Origin: an uncultured Thermoanaerobaculia bacterium
GTDB lineage: Bacteria > Acidobacteriota > Thermoanaerobaculia > Multivoradales > Multivoraceae
Direction of reading: 5' to 3'
NCBI GenBank assembly: GCA_951813015.1
Contig: CATOTG010000007.1
Span: 186,001 to 250,000 of the forward strand
DNA length: 64,000 nucleotides
Position numbers and translations under genes: made by a program. The notes beneath the pieces were generated by a model. It saw only the letters and a list, made by a program, of their open reading frames with translations. It was not told the origin of the DNA and did no database searches. The number at the start of each line of letters is the position of its first letter. The stretch's first letter is position 1. Positions 37,272 to 45,631 of this stretch are shown piece after piece.

Positions 37272-38885
37272 ATGGCCACGTTGACGAAGCCCGGAAGCCG
37301 GGCGGACCTGCTGCTGACGCTTGCACGGCTGGCACTGCCGGACGCCGTGCGGCGAGCCAACCAGCCGGTGGGAGTGACGATCCTGGTCGCCGTCCTGTTT
37401 CTGGTGTTCGCAACTGTCGGGACTCTGGGGATCCTGCCGCTGATCTTCGCGATCGAGGGCGACGCCCTGCGGAGAAATCTCCTGAGCCTGATCGCCTGCT
37501 CCGTAACCGGGCTCGCCCTTCTCGCCCAGGCGGCGCTTCGGGCGCCGATCACCTGGCTGCTCGACCTGGAGGACCTGCTGCGGTTGCCGGTGGGCTTTCG
37601 GGACCTGTACGGGCTCCGCTTCGCCCTGAGCACGATCGGCTACTGGATTCCGGTTCTCGGTCCCGCCGGCCTCTACCTGACGGTCATGAGGTCGGACGGC
37701 ATGGCGGGGATGCCGATCACTTTCCTCGGCATCCTGAGTCTGGTTTGGATTGTCGGCCGGCTGGCAGCGATCCTGTCTCTTCTGACCGACCGCTGGGTCG
37801 AAGGTGTGCTCGGAACCTTGGCCGTGTTCGTCATCGCGGTTGTCGTCCACGGCACGATCCTCGTCACCGCAATGGCCTTCGGCGGTGTACTCGATTCAGA
37901 AGGGATCATTCGAGCAATCGAGGAATCCGCTGTTCTTGGCGGCCTCGGCTACACGCCGCCCGGGCTCGTTGCCGGCATCGTCCACGACCCGGGCCCTTCG
38001 CCGTTGAATCTGGCGAAACTCGGCAGTCTGTTCGCCATTCTCGGCGTCTTGGCCGTGCTGGAAGACCGGCTCCTTCTCGGCAGCTACCTGGAGCGTCCCG
38101 GCGGCGACCGCCGAGGCGCTTCCAGAGTGCTTCCTCTGACTCGGATACTCCGAAGATCCCGCCGTCTCACTCCCATGGCGACCCTTGCGGCGCTCGAAAT
38201 CGAATGTCTGTTACGTTTCAAACCGGCAAGGCGGGTTCTGGCAATCACGGCCGCCTTCGCCTTCGTGTGGGTACCCGCCCTGGCCGGTCTCGCCGTCGGT
38301 GTGGCGGGGGCTATTGGTCTGGTGCTTCACGGTTTCCGAGTCGAGAAGCAGCCGTCGACCTGCTACGTATGGAGGGAATCGCTCGGCCTGCCCCTCACCG
38401 CCACCCGGATCTTCCGCGCGACCGGCCGCGCCCCCGGCGTGGTGACTGCCTTCGTTCTTGCGCTCATTCTGGGTCTGACGCCACTCGACTGGTTCGGCTG
38501 GCGGTTCTTCCTGGTTGCGACCTGCCTGATGCTCGCAAGCGCCCTCCTGACCAGCGCCGCGCACGGCCTGATCCAGGTCTACTGGCCCCAACGCAGCGCC
38601 GGACTGAACAACGAACCGAATGGCGCAAAGTTCGTGATGTCTTTCCTGATAACGCCGATGGCTTTGGTCCCCGCGGTCCTCTCTCCTTTTCTGTACATTC
38701 TCTACGCAAGGCAGGGTCTCAGCGCTCTTGCCGCCGGGTTCATCGCGGCGGCGGTGTTGCTCCTTGCGGCCGCGGCCGCATACACCTCTCGCCGATGGCA
38801 AGCCCGCGTGCTCAAAGCGCGTGGGCGCGAACTCCTGCTTGACGACCCCGACGAAGATTCTCCGAAGGAATCGAGCCTTTCCTGA
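37272..38885 (+). CDS. Putative ABC exporter permease (multi-TM)
   Basis: 537 aa multi-TM; followed by an ABC ATPase; homologous by eye to 47879..49492. Confidence 0.75.
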   Translation: MATLTKPGSRADLLLTLARLALPDAVRRANQPVGVTILVAVLFLVFATVGTLGILPLIFAIEGDALRRNLLSLIACSVTGLALLAQAALRAPITWLLDLEDLLRLPVGFRDLYGLRFALSTIGYWIPVLGPAGLYLTVMRSDGMAGMPITFLGILSLVWIVGRLAAILSLLTDRWVEGVLGTLAVFVIAVVVHGTILVTAMAFGGVLDSEGIIRAIEESAVLGGLGYTPPGLVAGIVHDPGPSPLNLAKLGSLFAILGVLAVLEDRLLLGSYLERPGGDRRGASRVLPLTRILRRSRRLTPMATLAALEIECLLRFKPARRVLAITAAFAFVWVPALAGLAVGVAGAIGLVLHGFRVEKQPSTCYVWRESLGLPLTATRIFRATGRAPGVVTAFVLALILGLTPLDWFGWRFFLVATCLMLASALLTSAAHGLIQVYWPQRSAGLNNEPNGAKFVMSFLITPMALVPAVLSPFLYILYARQGLSALAAGFIAAAVLLLAAAAAYTSRRWQARVLKARGRELLLDDPDEDSPKESSLS

Positions 38886-38916
38886 CCACCCGCAACCACA
38901 AGGAACCCGCAAACTG

Positions 38917-39702
38917 ATGGAAGCAATCAAGGCAGAAAACCTGACCCGCTCCTACAACGGCAACGTCGTCGTGGACGGTGTGGATCTCGACGTCCGGGAG
39001 GGCCAGATCCTGGGGTTCGTCGGTCCCAACGGGGCCGGCAAGACGACGACCTGGTCCATGCTGACCGGCGTGCTCAAGCCCACGAGCGGCACGGTCCGCC
39101 TGCTGGGCAAGCCAGTCGACGTGAACGACACGGAGCTCAAGCGGCAACTCGGCATCGTGCCCGATCACAGCGAGATGTTCGAGAGCCTGACCGGGGAAGA
39201 GCTGCTGCTGTCGTACGCCCGCATCTATGGCCTGGGCCGCGAAGACGCCGGCCAGCGAACCGACGAGGCGCTCGCCGTCTTCGACCTCGAAGACGCCGCC
39301 AGGCGACCGATCACGACCTACTCCCACGGCATGAGAAAGAAGATCCGGTTGGCGGCAGCGACCCTGCACGGGCCGCGGATTCTGTTTCTCGACGAGCCGT
39401 TCGAGGGCATGGACGCGATCAGCGCGCGCACCGTGATGTCCATTCTGCAGCAGATGGCCCGGGACGGCGCGGCCGTGTTCCTGACGTCCCACATGCTCGA
39501 CTACGTCGAACGCGTGTCGAGCCACATCGCCGTCATCCGGGACGGCAAGGTCCTCCTGTCCTGTTCGCGCGAAGAGTTCCGCGAACTGCCCGACTCCGAG
39601 GGAGAAGACGGCGCCGGTCGGCTCGAGAACCTCATCCTCAGCATCTCACGACGCGAGAGGTTCTCCCGCCTCTCGTGGATCGGCAACAGGAGCAAGACAT
39701 GA
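38917..39702 (+). CDS. ABC transporter ATP-binding protein
   Basis: GPNGAGKTTTWSMLTG; YSHGMRKKIRLAAATLHGPRILFLDEPFEGMD. Confidence 0.95.
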   Translation: MEAIKAENLTRSYNGNVVVDGVDLDVREGQILGFVGPNGAGKTTTWSMLTGVLKPTSGTVRLLGKPVDVNDTELKRQLGIVPDHSEMFESLTGEELLLSYARIYGLGREDAGQRTDEALAVFDLEDAARRPITTYSHGMRKKIRLAAATLHGPRILFLDEPFEGMDAISARTVMSILQQMARDGAAVFLTSHMLDYVERVSSHIAVIRDGKVLLSCSREEFRELPDSEGEDGAGRLENLILSISRRERFSRLSWIGNRSKT

Positions 39703-39799
39703 CCGAGCCTTCCCAGGACACTCACCCAGCGAGCCGCGGACCACGGCGGTTCAGGCGCGCAAGGAGCAAGACATGACCGAGCCTTACCAGGACACTCAC
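39688..39799. repeat. Repeat-spacer-repeat duplication at gene junction (locus A)
   Basis: 38-bp AGGAGCAAGACATGACCGAGCCTTmCCAGGACACTCAC at 39688-39725 and 39762-39799, 36-bp spacer, 74-bp period. Confidence 0.95.
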
Positions 39800-40543
39800 T
39801 CCCACCAGCACGGCAAGTCGAACGGAAACCAACCGAGCGACCGGACCGCCTGGCTCAGCGCCCTGATCGGGATCGTCGCCTCTCCACGCAGAAGCTTCGA
39901 CATCATCCGGCGGCGCAGCCCCTGGCTCGGAGCTGCGGTCTTCCTCGCGGCCGGCACGATGGCCCTGGCCAGCCTCCTGGCGCCGTTCGGTCTCCAGGCG
40001 CTCCGCACGCAGTTGACCCGGCAGATGCCCCAGGAACAGGTCGAGGCGATGATGAACCAGTTCGAGCAAACGGCCGCAGCGACCCGCTGGCTGTCGATGG
40101 CCACCGGTCCCACCCTCGTGGTGATCGGGATCCTGGTCCAAGCCGTCTTTGTCTACCTCCTGGCGGTGGCGTTCCAGGGCCAGGCCCGCTTCGCCCAGTC
40201 CCTCTCCCTGATGCTCCACCTGGGCGTGATCGCCCATCTCAAGAACTGGGCCAACCTGCTCTTCCTCCACCTCCGGGGCCTGGACGCGGTCCGCTCGCAG
40301 CAGGACCTTCAGACGCCAATGGGCCTTGAAGTCCTCGCCGGCGACAGCCCCGCACTCAACGCGGTCTACGCGAGCGTCAACCCCTTCACGATCTGGCTGC
40401 TGGTGCTGCTCGGCCTGGGCGCAGCGGCGGTGTACCGGCTCCCGCGCCGGAAGGGTCTCATGCTCGCCGGCCTCTACTGGGCGGCTTCGACGGCCCTCTC
40501 AGCCGGGGTAGCCGGGGTAGCGGATGGACTCCTGCCCACCTGA
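39773..40543 (+). CDS. YIP1 family membrane protein
   Basis: ALIGIVASPRRSFDIIRRRSPWLGAAVFLAAG and multi-TM architecture typical of Yip1-domain proteins. Confidence 0.75.
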   Translation: MTEPYQDTHSHQHGKSNGNQPSDRTAWLSALIGIVASPRRSFDIIRRRSPWLGAAVFLAAGTMALASLLAPFGLQALRTQLTRQMPQEQVEAMMNQFEQTAAATRWLSMATGPTLVVIGILVQAVFVYLLAVAFQGQARFAQSLSLMLHLGVIAHLKNWANLLFLHLRGLDAVRSQQDLQTPMGLEVLAGDSPALNAVYASVNPFTIWLLVLLGLGAAAVYRLPRRKGLMLAGLYWAASTALSAGVAGVADGLLPT

Positions 40544-40871
40544 ACGGGCTGCTCCGCCGTCCCCTCTCGGCGGCCGGTTGTGCCAGCATCCGCCCGGCGG
40601 AGCGCGGCGGGTGTCGCGGCTATCGCGGCGACCTCCTTCTCCGCGCCTCGTTGACGCACGTCGCCGCGACAAGGTAACTTCGCGCTATTGGTCGTCAACT
40701 GCGGAGTGGGCCTGCGAGACGGGTCCCCTGCCGAATGGAACAGCCGGCACAAGGCGCCGGGGCGCTCCCGACGCTCGATGAACAGGCAGGCGTACCTGCC
40801 CACTGTGCATGGCGACCAACAGGGCCCGGCGCCATTTGTCCCAACCGCCACCAACGGCCAGGAGAGAAGTG

Positions 40872-41969
40872 ATGCAGCGCAGAACTCTCGGAGCACTCGC
40901 GGCGGCAGCCGCCGCCATCTTCCTCGCGACGCCGGTCGCGACAGCCGCCGAGGACGACGCGACTCCGCGCACGGCCTCGGGGCGGCCGGATCTGACCGGC
41001 CACTACGACATCGCCACCCTGACGCCGCTCAACCGGCCCGAGGAGTTCGGCGACAATCTGTTCCTGACTCGGGAACAGGCGGCAGAGATCATCGAACGGG
41101 AGCGCCAGCGGGTAGCCGCCAGGGCCGCGGTCCGCCGGATCGACGAACCGCCCCCGCCAGGCGGCGCGCCACCCATCGGTCTGGGCGACGAGTTCCGGGA
41201 GACGAGCGGCGCGGGCAACGTCGGCGGCTACAACAACTTCTGGACCGATCGCGGCAGCGACGTGTTCTCCATCGACGGCAAGTTCAGGACCTCGATCATC
41301 ACCGACCCGCCGAACGGCCGGATGCCTGCGCTCACCGCGGAGACGATGCAGCGGCTGTCGGAACGCCGCGGCCGCCGTCGCGGCAACGACGGCACGGCCT
41401 GGTGGCTGGAGGTCGAAGGCCCGGGACCGTACGACGGGCCGGAGTCCCTGGGCGTGCCCGAGCGCTGCCTGATCGGCTTCGGCTCGACCGGCGGGCCGCC
41501 GATGCTGCCCGTCCTCTACAACAACGCCAAGCGGATCGTGCAGACCGGGAATCACCTGATGATCCTGACCGAGATGGTCCACGACGCGCGGGTCGTGCGC
41601 ATCGGCGGCGAGCACATCCCCGCAGGCGAGCGCCGCTGGCTCGGCGATTCGATCGGCTGGTGGGAAGGAGACACCCTCGTCGTCGAGACGACGAACTTCA
41701 TCGACCAGCCGGCGCTCTTTCTCGCTTCACGGAACCTCAAGGTAACCGAGCGGTTCACCCGCAAGGGCAAGGATCTCCTGTACGGCTTCACGATCGAAGA
41801 TCCCACCGTCTGGACCACGCCGTGGAGCGGCGAGTACCTGTGGCCCGGCACTCCGGCAAGGGTCTACGAGTACGCGTGCCACGAGGGGAACTACGCGATG
41901 GGCAACATCCTCCGGGGAGCGCGGCTGCTCGAGGACGAGACGCGGAGCGCGGCGAGCGGCGGCCAGTAG
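40872..41969 (+). CDS. Secreted protein of unknown function (paralog of 9135..10202)
   Basis: Signal peptide; SGRPDLTGHYDIATLTPLNRPEE; FRTSIITDPPNGRMPALT; YACHEGNYAMGNILRGAR. Confidence 0.8.
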   Translation: MQRRTLGALAAAAAAIFLATPVATAAEDDATPRTASGRPDLTGHYDIATLTPLNRPEEFGDNLFLTREQAAEIIERERQRVAARAAVRRIDEPPPPGGAPPIGLGDEFRETSGAGNVGGYNNFWTDRGSDVFSIDGKFRTSIITDPPNGRMPALTAETMQRLSERRGRRRGNDGTAWWLEVEGPGPYDGPESLGVPERCLIGFGSTGGPPMLPVLYNNAKRIVQTGNHLMILTEMVHDARVVRIGGEHIPAGERRWLGDSIGWWEGDTLVVETTNFIDQPALFLASRNLKVTERFTRKGKDLLYGFTIEDPTVWTTPWSGEYLWPGTPARVYEYACHEGNYAMGNILRGARLLEDETRSAASGGQ

Positions 41970-42093
41970 GCCGGCGCGCGTTCGAACCGGCTTGCAGGGG
42001 AACCGGCTTCCGCGTCGACGCCCGGCGCCGGGGCCACCGCGTGCGGGTCGACCGCGGCGCCGGGCACGAGCCCGAGGCCGCGGGCGAGGATGC

Positions 42094-42528
42094 TTACCGG
42101 CCCGGCGGCTCGGTCGGGTCGCGGCCGTCGCGCGGCGCGCCGGTACCGGACGAGCCCATGAACAGCTTCCGGCCGTCCGGGAACGTCAGGTCGCGGCCGT
42201 TCGCCTTGTTCGAGCCATCCTTCGCCTGGTAGCCGTCGACGACGATCTCGGTCCCCGGGAGCAGCGAATTCTTGGTAAAGCCGCGGCGGGCCAGCGTGTT
42301 CGGCGTACCGCCCTCGACCATCCAGACGGCCCTTGAGCCATCGTCGTTCGTCACCTCAAGGTGAATCCAGGCATGGGGGTTGATCCACTCCATCTTCGTC
42401 ACCGTGCCGCGAAGCTGGAGCGGCCGGTCGGCGTCGAACTCGGCCGAGAAGGCGTGGTGAGCGGCGACGGGTATGGCAATCACGACGGCCGCGCCCGCGG
42501 CCAGCCAAGCGATTCGCTGGAACTTCAT
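42094..42528 (-). CDS. DUF6152-like secreted protein
   Basis: MKFQRIAWLAAGAAVVIAIPVAAHHAFSAEFDADRPLQLRGTVTKMEWINPHAWIHLEV. Confidence 0.8.
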   Translation of the reverse strand: MKFQRIAWLAAGAAVVIAIPVAAHHAFSAEFDADRPLQLRGTVTKMEWINPHAWIHLEVTNDDGSRAVWMVEGGTPNTLARRGFTKNSLLPGTEIVVDGYQAKDGSNKANGRDLTFPDGRKLFMGSSGTGAPRDGRDPTEPPGR

Positions 42529-42563
42529 CGTTGTTCTCCTTCTACGACAATCAGCTTTGGGGG

Positions 42564-43385
42564 TCAGGGACTCGAGTCGGCGCCCTTGCGCAGGTGCCCG
42601 TACATCAGCTCTTCGGCGAACTCGACGCACTTGAACTCCAGGAGCTGCATGTTCGGGTCGATCCGGCGGTACAGCGGCAGGCTGATCTTCCAGGGTTCGC
42701 TGTAGACGTTCTCGTCCGTGATCGTCGCCTCGTAGTGCAGGTGGTAGGGGCTCGTCGCCGTCCACCGCTCCTCGACGTGGATTGCGTCCGTGTGATGGTT
42801 GCCGCTCGAGTCGAGCCAGGTGTCCGGCACCTGGCTGGTCACGTCGACGACGAGAGTCTCTCCCTCCCAGCGTCCGCGGGAATGCCCCATCCAGGTATCG
42901 AAAGGGGCCTCGAAGTCGGGCCGGCTCATGTAGATCACCCGGCTGGCGCTGGCGAACTCGTACGCGATGAGGACGTGATCCGGCGTCTGGACGATCTGGA
43001 AGGGAAACGGCAGGTAGTTGGCCCGAGGGATCCCCGGCATGTAGCACTTGATCGCCGGGTCGAGTTCCATCCAGTTCTCGCGGTTCTGGTTCCGCAGCTC
43101 CAGCGCGTCCGGCAGATAGGGGATCTTCCCTCGTTCAACGACGCCGAGGCCGCCCGGGATGGCGCCCAACGCGCCCATCTCGACCACCGGTCCATGGCGT
43201 GCGGCGTGGGCCTCCATGTCCCAGTGGGCGGCGCCCAGGGCCTGCCAGATGCCGTTCAGGTCCGGCTTGTCGTCGTGGGTGCGCGGCGCCGTGTAGCCGG
43301 TGTCCTGTGCGGCGACGGGCGCCGCCGCCAAACCGACCGCGACCAGGACCGTGACCACCCTTCGTTCGATGAGACTCCGCTTCAT
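42564..43385 (-). CDS. Secreted protein of the 'PDLNGIWQ' type
   Basis: Signal peptide; THDDKPDLNGIWQALGAAHWDMEAHAARHGP; CYMPGIPRANYLPFPFQIVQTPDHVLIAYEFASASRVIYM; SD GAGGAGGGA. Confidence 0.8.
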   Translation of the reverse strand: MKRSLIERRVVTVLVAVGLAAAPVAAQDTGYTAPRTHDDKPDLNGIWQALGAAHWDMEAHAARHGPVVEMGALGAIPGGLGVVERGKIPYLPDALELRNQNRENWMELDPAIKCYMPGIPRANYLPFPFQIVQTPDHVLIAYEFASASRVIYMSRPDFEAPFDTWMGHSRGRWEGETLVVDVTSQVPDTWLDSSGNHHTDAIHVEERWTATSPYHLHYEATITDENVYSEPWKISLPLYRRIDPNMQLLEFKCVEFAEELMYGHLRKGADSSP

Positions 43386-43462
43386 CAGACTCCCTCCTCT
43401 TTGCCGGGAACGGCGAGAATAGCAGCCGGTACCATCGGCCGTCGGCGCTAACATGGTCCCTC

Positions 43463-45385
43463 TTGGCCGGCTCACGACTTCTCCGCGCTTCGCCGACGCT
43501 GCTGGTCGCGACCCTCGCCGTGATCATCGCCGCGGCGCCCTGGTGCGGCCAGCCGCAGGCAACCGCGCAGGCCCGGCCGGGAAACGACACCGGCGAACGA
43601 AGTCCAGGCGAGTCGGATCGGGGCCCGGTCCGCGAGGACATCGTTCTTCGCGAGTCGATCGACGTGCGTTTGATCAGCCTCGACGCCGTGGTCACCGACT
43701 CCTCCGACCGGCCGGTCACCGGCTTGACCAGGGAGGACTTCCAGTTGAAGGTCGAGGGCGAGCCGGTCGAGATTCTCAGCGTTGCGGCGGGAGAGGACCT
43801 CCGCACCACGGTCAGCGGACGCCTGACGATTCTCCTGTTCATCGACGAACGGCACCTGCAGCGCAAGCACCGCGACGCGGTCCTGGCCGAGATCGGCGCC
43901 GCCCTGGATGCGGAGATCGAAGCCAACCCGACCTGGGTCGCTGCCGCCGCGTTCGGCGACCGCCTCGAGCCGCTGCTGTCGCCGACCCGCGACCGCGAGG
44001 CGGTCCGGAGGACGATCGAAGCCGCGATGGACCGGGACATCCCGTTGACGACTCTCCGCTCCCAGCAACGTTCCGCTTCCCTGGCGATGAGGGAGACGCT
44101 GCGGCTGATGGCGGCGAAGGGCAGTCGCTACCGGCTCGGCGAGGCCTCCCTCGCCAGCGTGGAGTCGAGCCTGCGGAGCTTCGGCCAGGCCCTGCAGCAG
44201 GACACGCTGCAGACGGTCCGCGCCGTGCGCTCCCTGGTCGAGGCGCTGGCCTTCGTGCCCGGCCGCAAGGCGATCCTGTTCGTCAGCGACGGCCTGCCCC
44301 GCCACCCCCTCGACAGCGCCGCCAAGACGATGTACGACCGGCTCGCGGGCGGTTCCAGGCAGCTCGACGGCGACGAGATGATCAGCGCACGCGGCTCGCT
44401 CGACCTGAACGACCGAAATCACCGGCCCTACGGCGTCGACCGCGCCGACCGCATGGGTGTGGCGACGAACATCGTCCAGGTCGACGACGGCGGTGCGTTC
44501 GCCTTCCAGACGATGGCCGCCGAGCTGAGCTGCGCCGACGAGTTCGATCGACTGGCGGCTCTCGCGAACACGCACCGGGTGACGTTCTATCCCCTCAAGC
44601 CGCCGGTCATCGACCCGGCGATCAGCGAACTCGGCGAGAGTTCCAAGGACCGCGGCTCGATCGTCGAGCTGTCGAACGTGCGCTCCGGCCTGAACAGCCT
44701 GGCCGGCCTGACCGGCGGGCTTTCCTTCGTCTCCGAGACCGGCGTCGCCGAGTTCCTGCAGTCGACCCGCACCGACATCTCGACCTACTACTCGCTTTCC
44801 TTCACGCCGCCCGACTCGATGGGCGACACCGGCATCCGCGAGATCACGCTCCGGTTGCGGCAGCGGCCCCTCGCCCGCAGCAGCTCTCTGCGCTACCGGG
44901 CGAGCTACGTTCCGGTGACGATCCAGCAGAACCTCGCCAGCCGCGCCTGGGGCACGCTCCTGTTCGGCTGGGAAGAGAACAACCACGGCATGGAGGTCCG
45001 GGTCACCAGATCGGCGGCGCGCGGACGGCCGGACCAGCCCGGACACACGCCGCTCGAAGTCAGAGCCAGCCTGCCGATCGGCGACCTGGAACTCGCTCCC
45101 ACCCGGGCCGCCCGTACCCCGGTCGCCAGCGGCTTCTTTCGCGTCGTGGTCCAGGTGCAGCGCGACGACGGCAGCCGGATGCCGCCCCGGCACTTCGACT
45201 TCGAGCTCAACGTGCCGGTAGCCGAGCTCGAGCAGGCGGCGGGCCAGTACATCGCCGTCCGCAGCGAAGTGCTTCTGCCGCCGGGCGCCTACCGGCTGGC
45301 GGTCGGCATCTGGGAGGAGAACAGCGGACGCTCGTCGTTCGTCGTCCGGGAGCTGGCGGTCCAGCCGGACCCGAGCGTCGCCTGA
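43463..45385 (+). CDS. VWFA-related (Acidobacterial-type) domain protein
   Basis: ESIDVRLISLDAVVTDSSDRPVTGLTREDFQLKVEGEPVEILSV; FVPGRKAILFVSDGLPR. Confidence 0.8.
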   Translation: MAGSRLLRASPTLLVATLAVIIAAAPWCGQPQATAQARPGNDTGERSPGESDRGPVREDIVLRESIDVRLISLDAVVTDSSDRPVTGLTREDFQLKVEGEPVEILSVAAGEDLRTTVSGRLTILLFIDERHLQRKHRDAVLAEIGAALDAEIEANPTWVAAAAFGDRLEPLLSPTRDREAVRRTIEAAMDRDIPLTTLRSQQRSASLAMRETLRLMAAKGSRYRLGEASLASVESSLRSFGQALQQDTLQTVRAVRSLVEALAFVPGRKAILFVSDGLPRHPLDSAAKTMYDRLAGGSRQLDGDEMISARGSLDLNDRNHRPYGVDRADRMGVATNIVQVDDGGAFAFQTMAAELSCADEFDRLAALANTHRVTFYPLKPPVIDPAISELGESSKDRGSIVELSNVRSGLNSLAGLTGGLSFVSETGVAEFLQSTRTDISTYYSLSFTPPDSMGDTGIREITLRLRQRPLARSSSLRYRASYVPVTIQQNLASRAWGTLLFGWEENNHGMEVRVTRSAARGRPDQPGHTPLEVRASLPIGDLELAPTRAARTPVASGFFRVVVQVQRDDGSRMPPRHFDFELNVPVAELEQAAGQYIAVRSEVLLPPGAYRLAVGIWEENSGRSSFVVRELAVQPDPSVA

Positions 45386-45430
45386 CGCGGCCCACCAGCG
45401 CTGCACAAGGTCCGGAAGCCGGCGCTTCCC

Positions 45431-45533
45431 GCCGGATGCCGGCCAGGACCCGTGTGGCGCGGACCCGCGCCGCCCGCGAACCAGTCCGTGCGCCCGTCAG
45501 CGGGCGCACGGATGGCAGGCCGGCGCACCCGGT
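45431..45533 (+). repeat. R-family palindromic repeat (R3)
   Basis: GCCGGATGCCGGCCAGGACCCGTGTGGCGCGGACCCGCGCCGCCCGCGAACCAGTCCGTGCGCCCGTCAGCGGGCGCACGGATGGCAGGCCGGCGCACCC. Confidence 0.85.
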
Positions 45534-45631
45534 CTCCACCGCGCACGCTGCGAGTCACCTGGTACTACGGCGAGGCCGCCAGCGGATTCGCCAGGCGCAC
45601 CCGGTCTCCGCCGCGCACGCTGCGAGTCACC
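45522..45631. repeat. Repeat-spacer-repeat duplication at gene 3' end (locus C)
   Basis: 38-bp GGCGCACCCGGTCTCCrCCGCGCACGCTGCGAGTCACC at 45522-45559 and 45594-45631; 34-bp spacer; contains the DUF5916 stop. Confidence 0.95.

Noticed and set aside
36976-37284. 102-aa plus-strand ORF between peptide 3 and the permease
   Set aside because: Spans a strong hairpin, no SD and no protein-like features; probably intergenic.
39688-39799. CRISPR-like geometry (about 37-bp repeats with about 36-bp spacer)
   Set aside because: Each locus has only two repeats, repeat sequences differ between loci and overlap coding ends, no cas genes are visible; automated tools could call these falsely.
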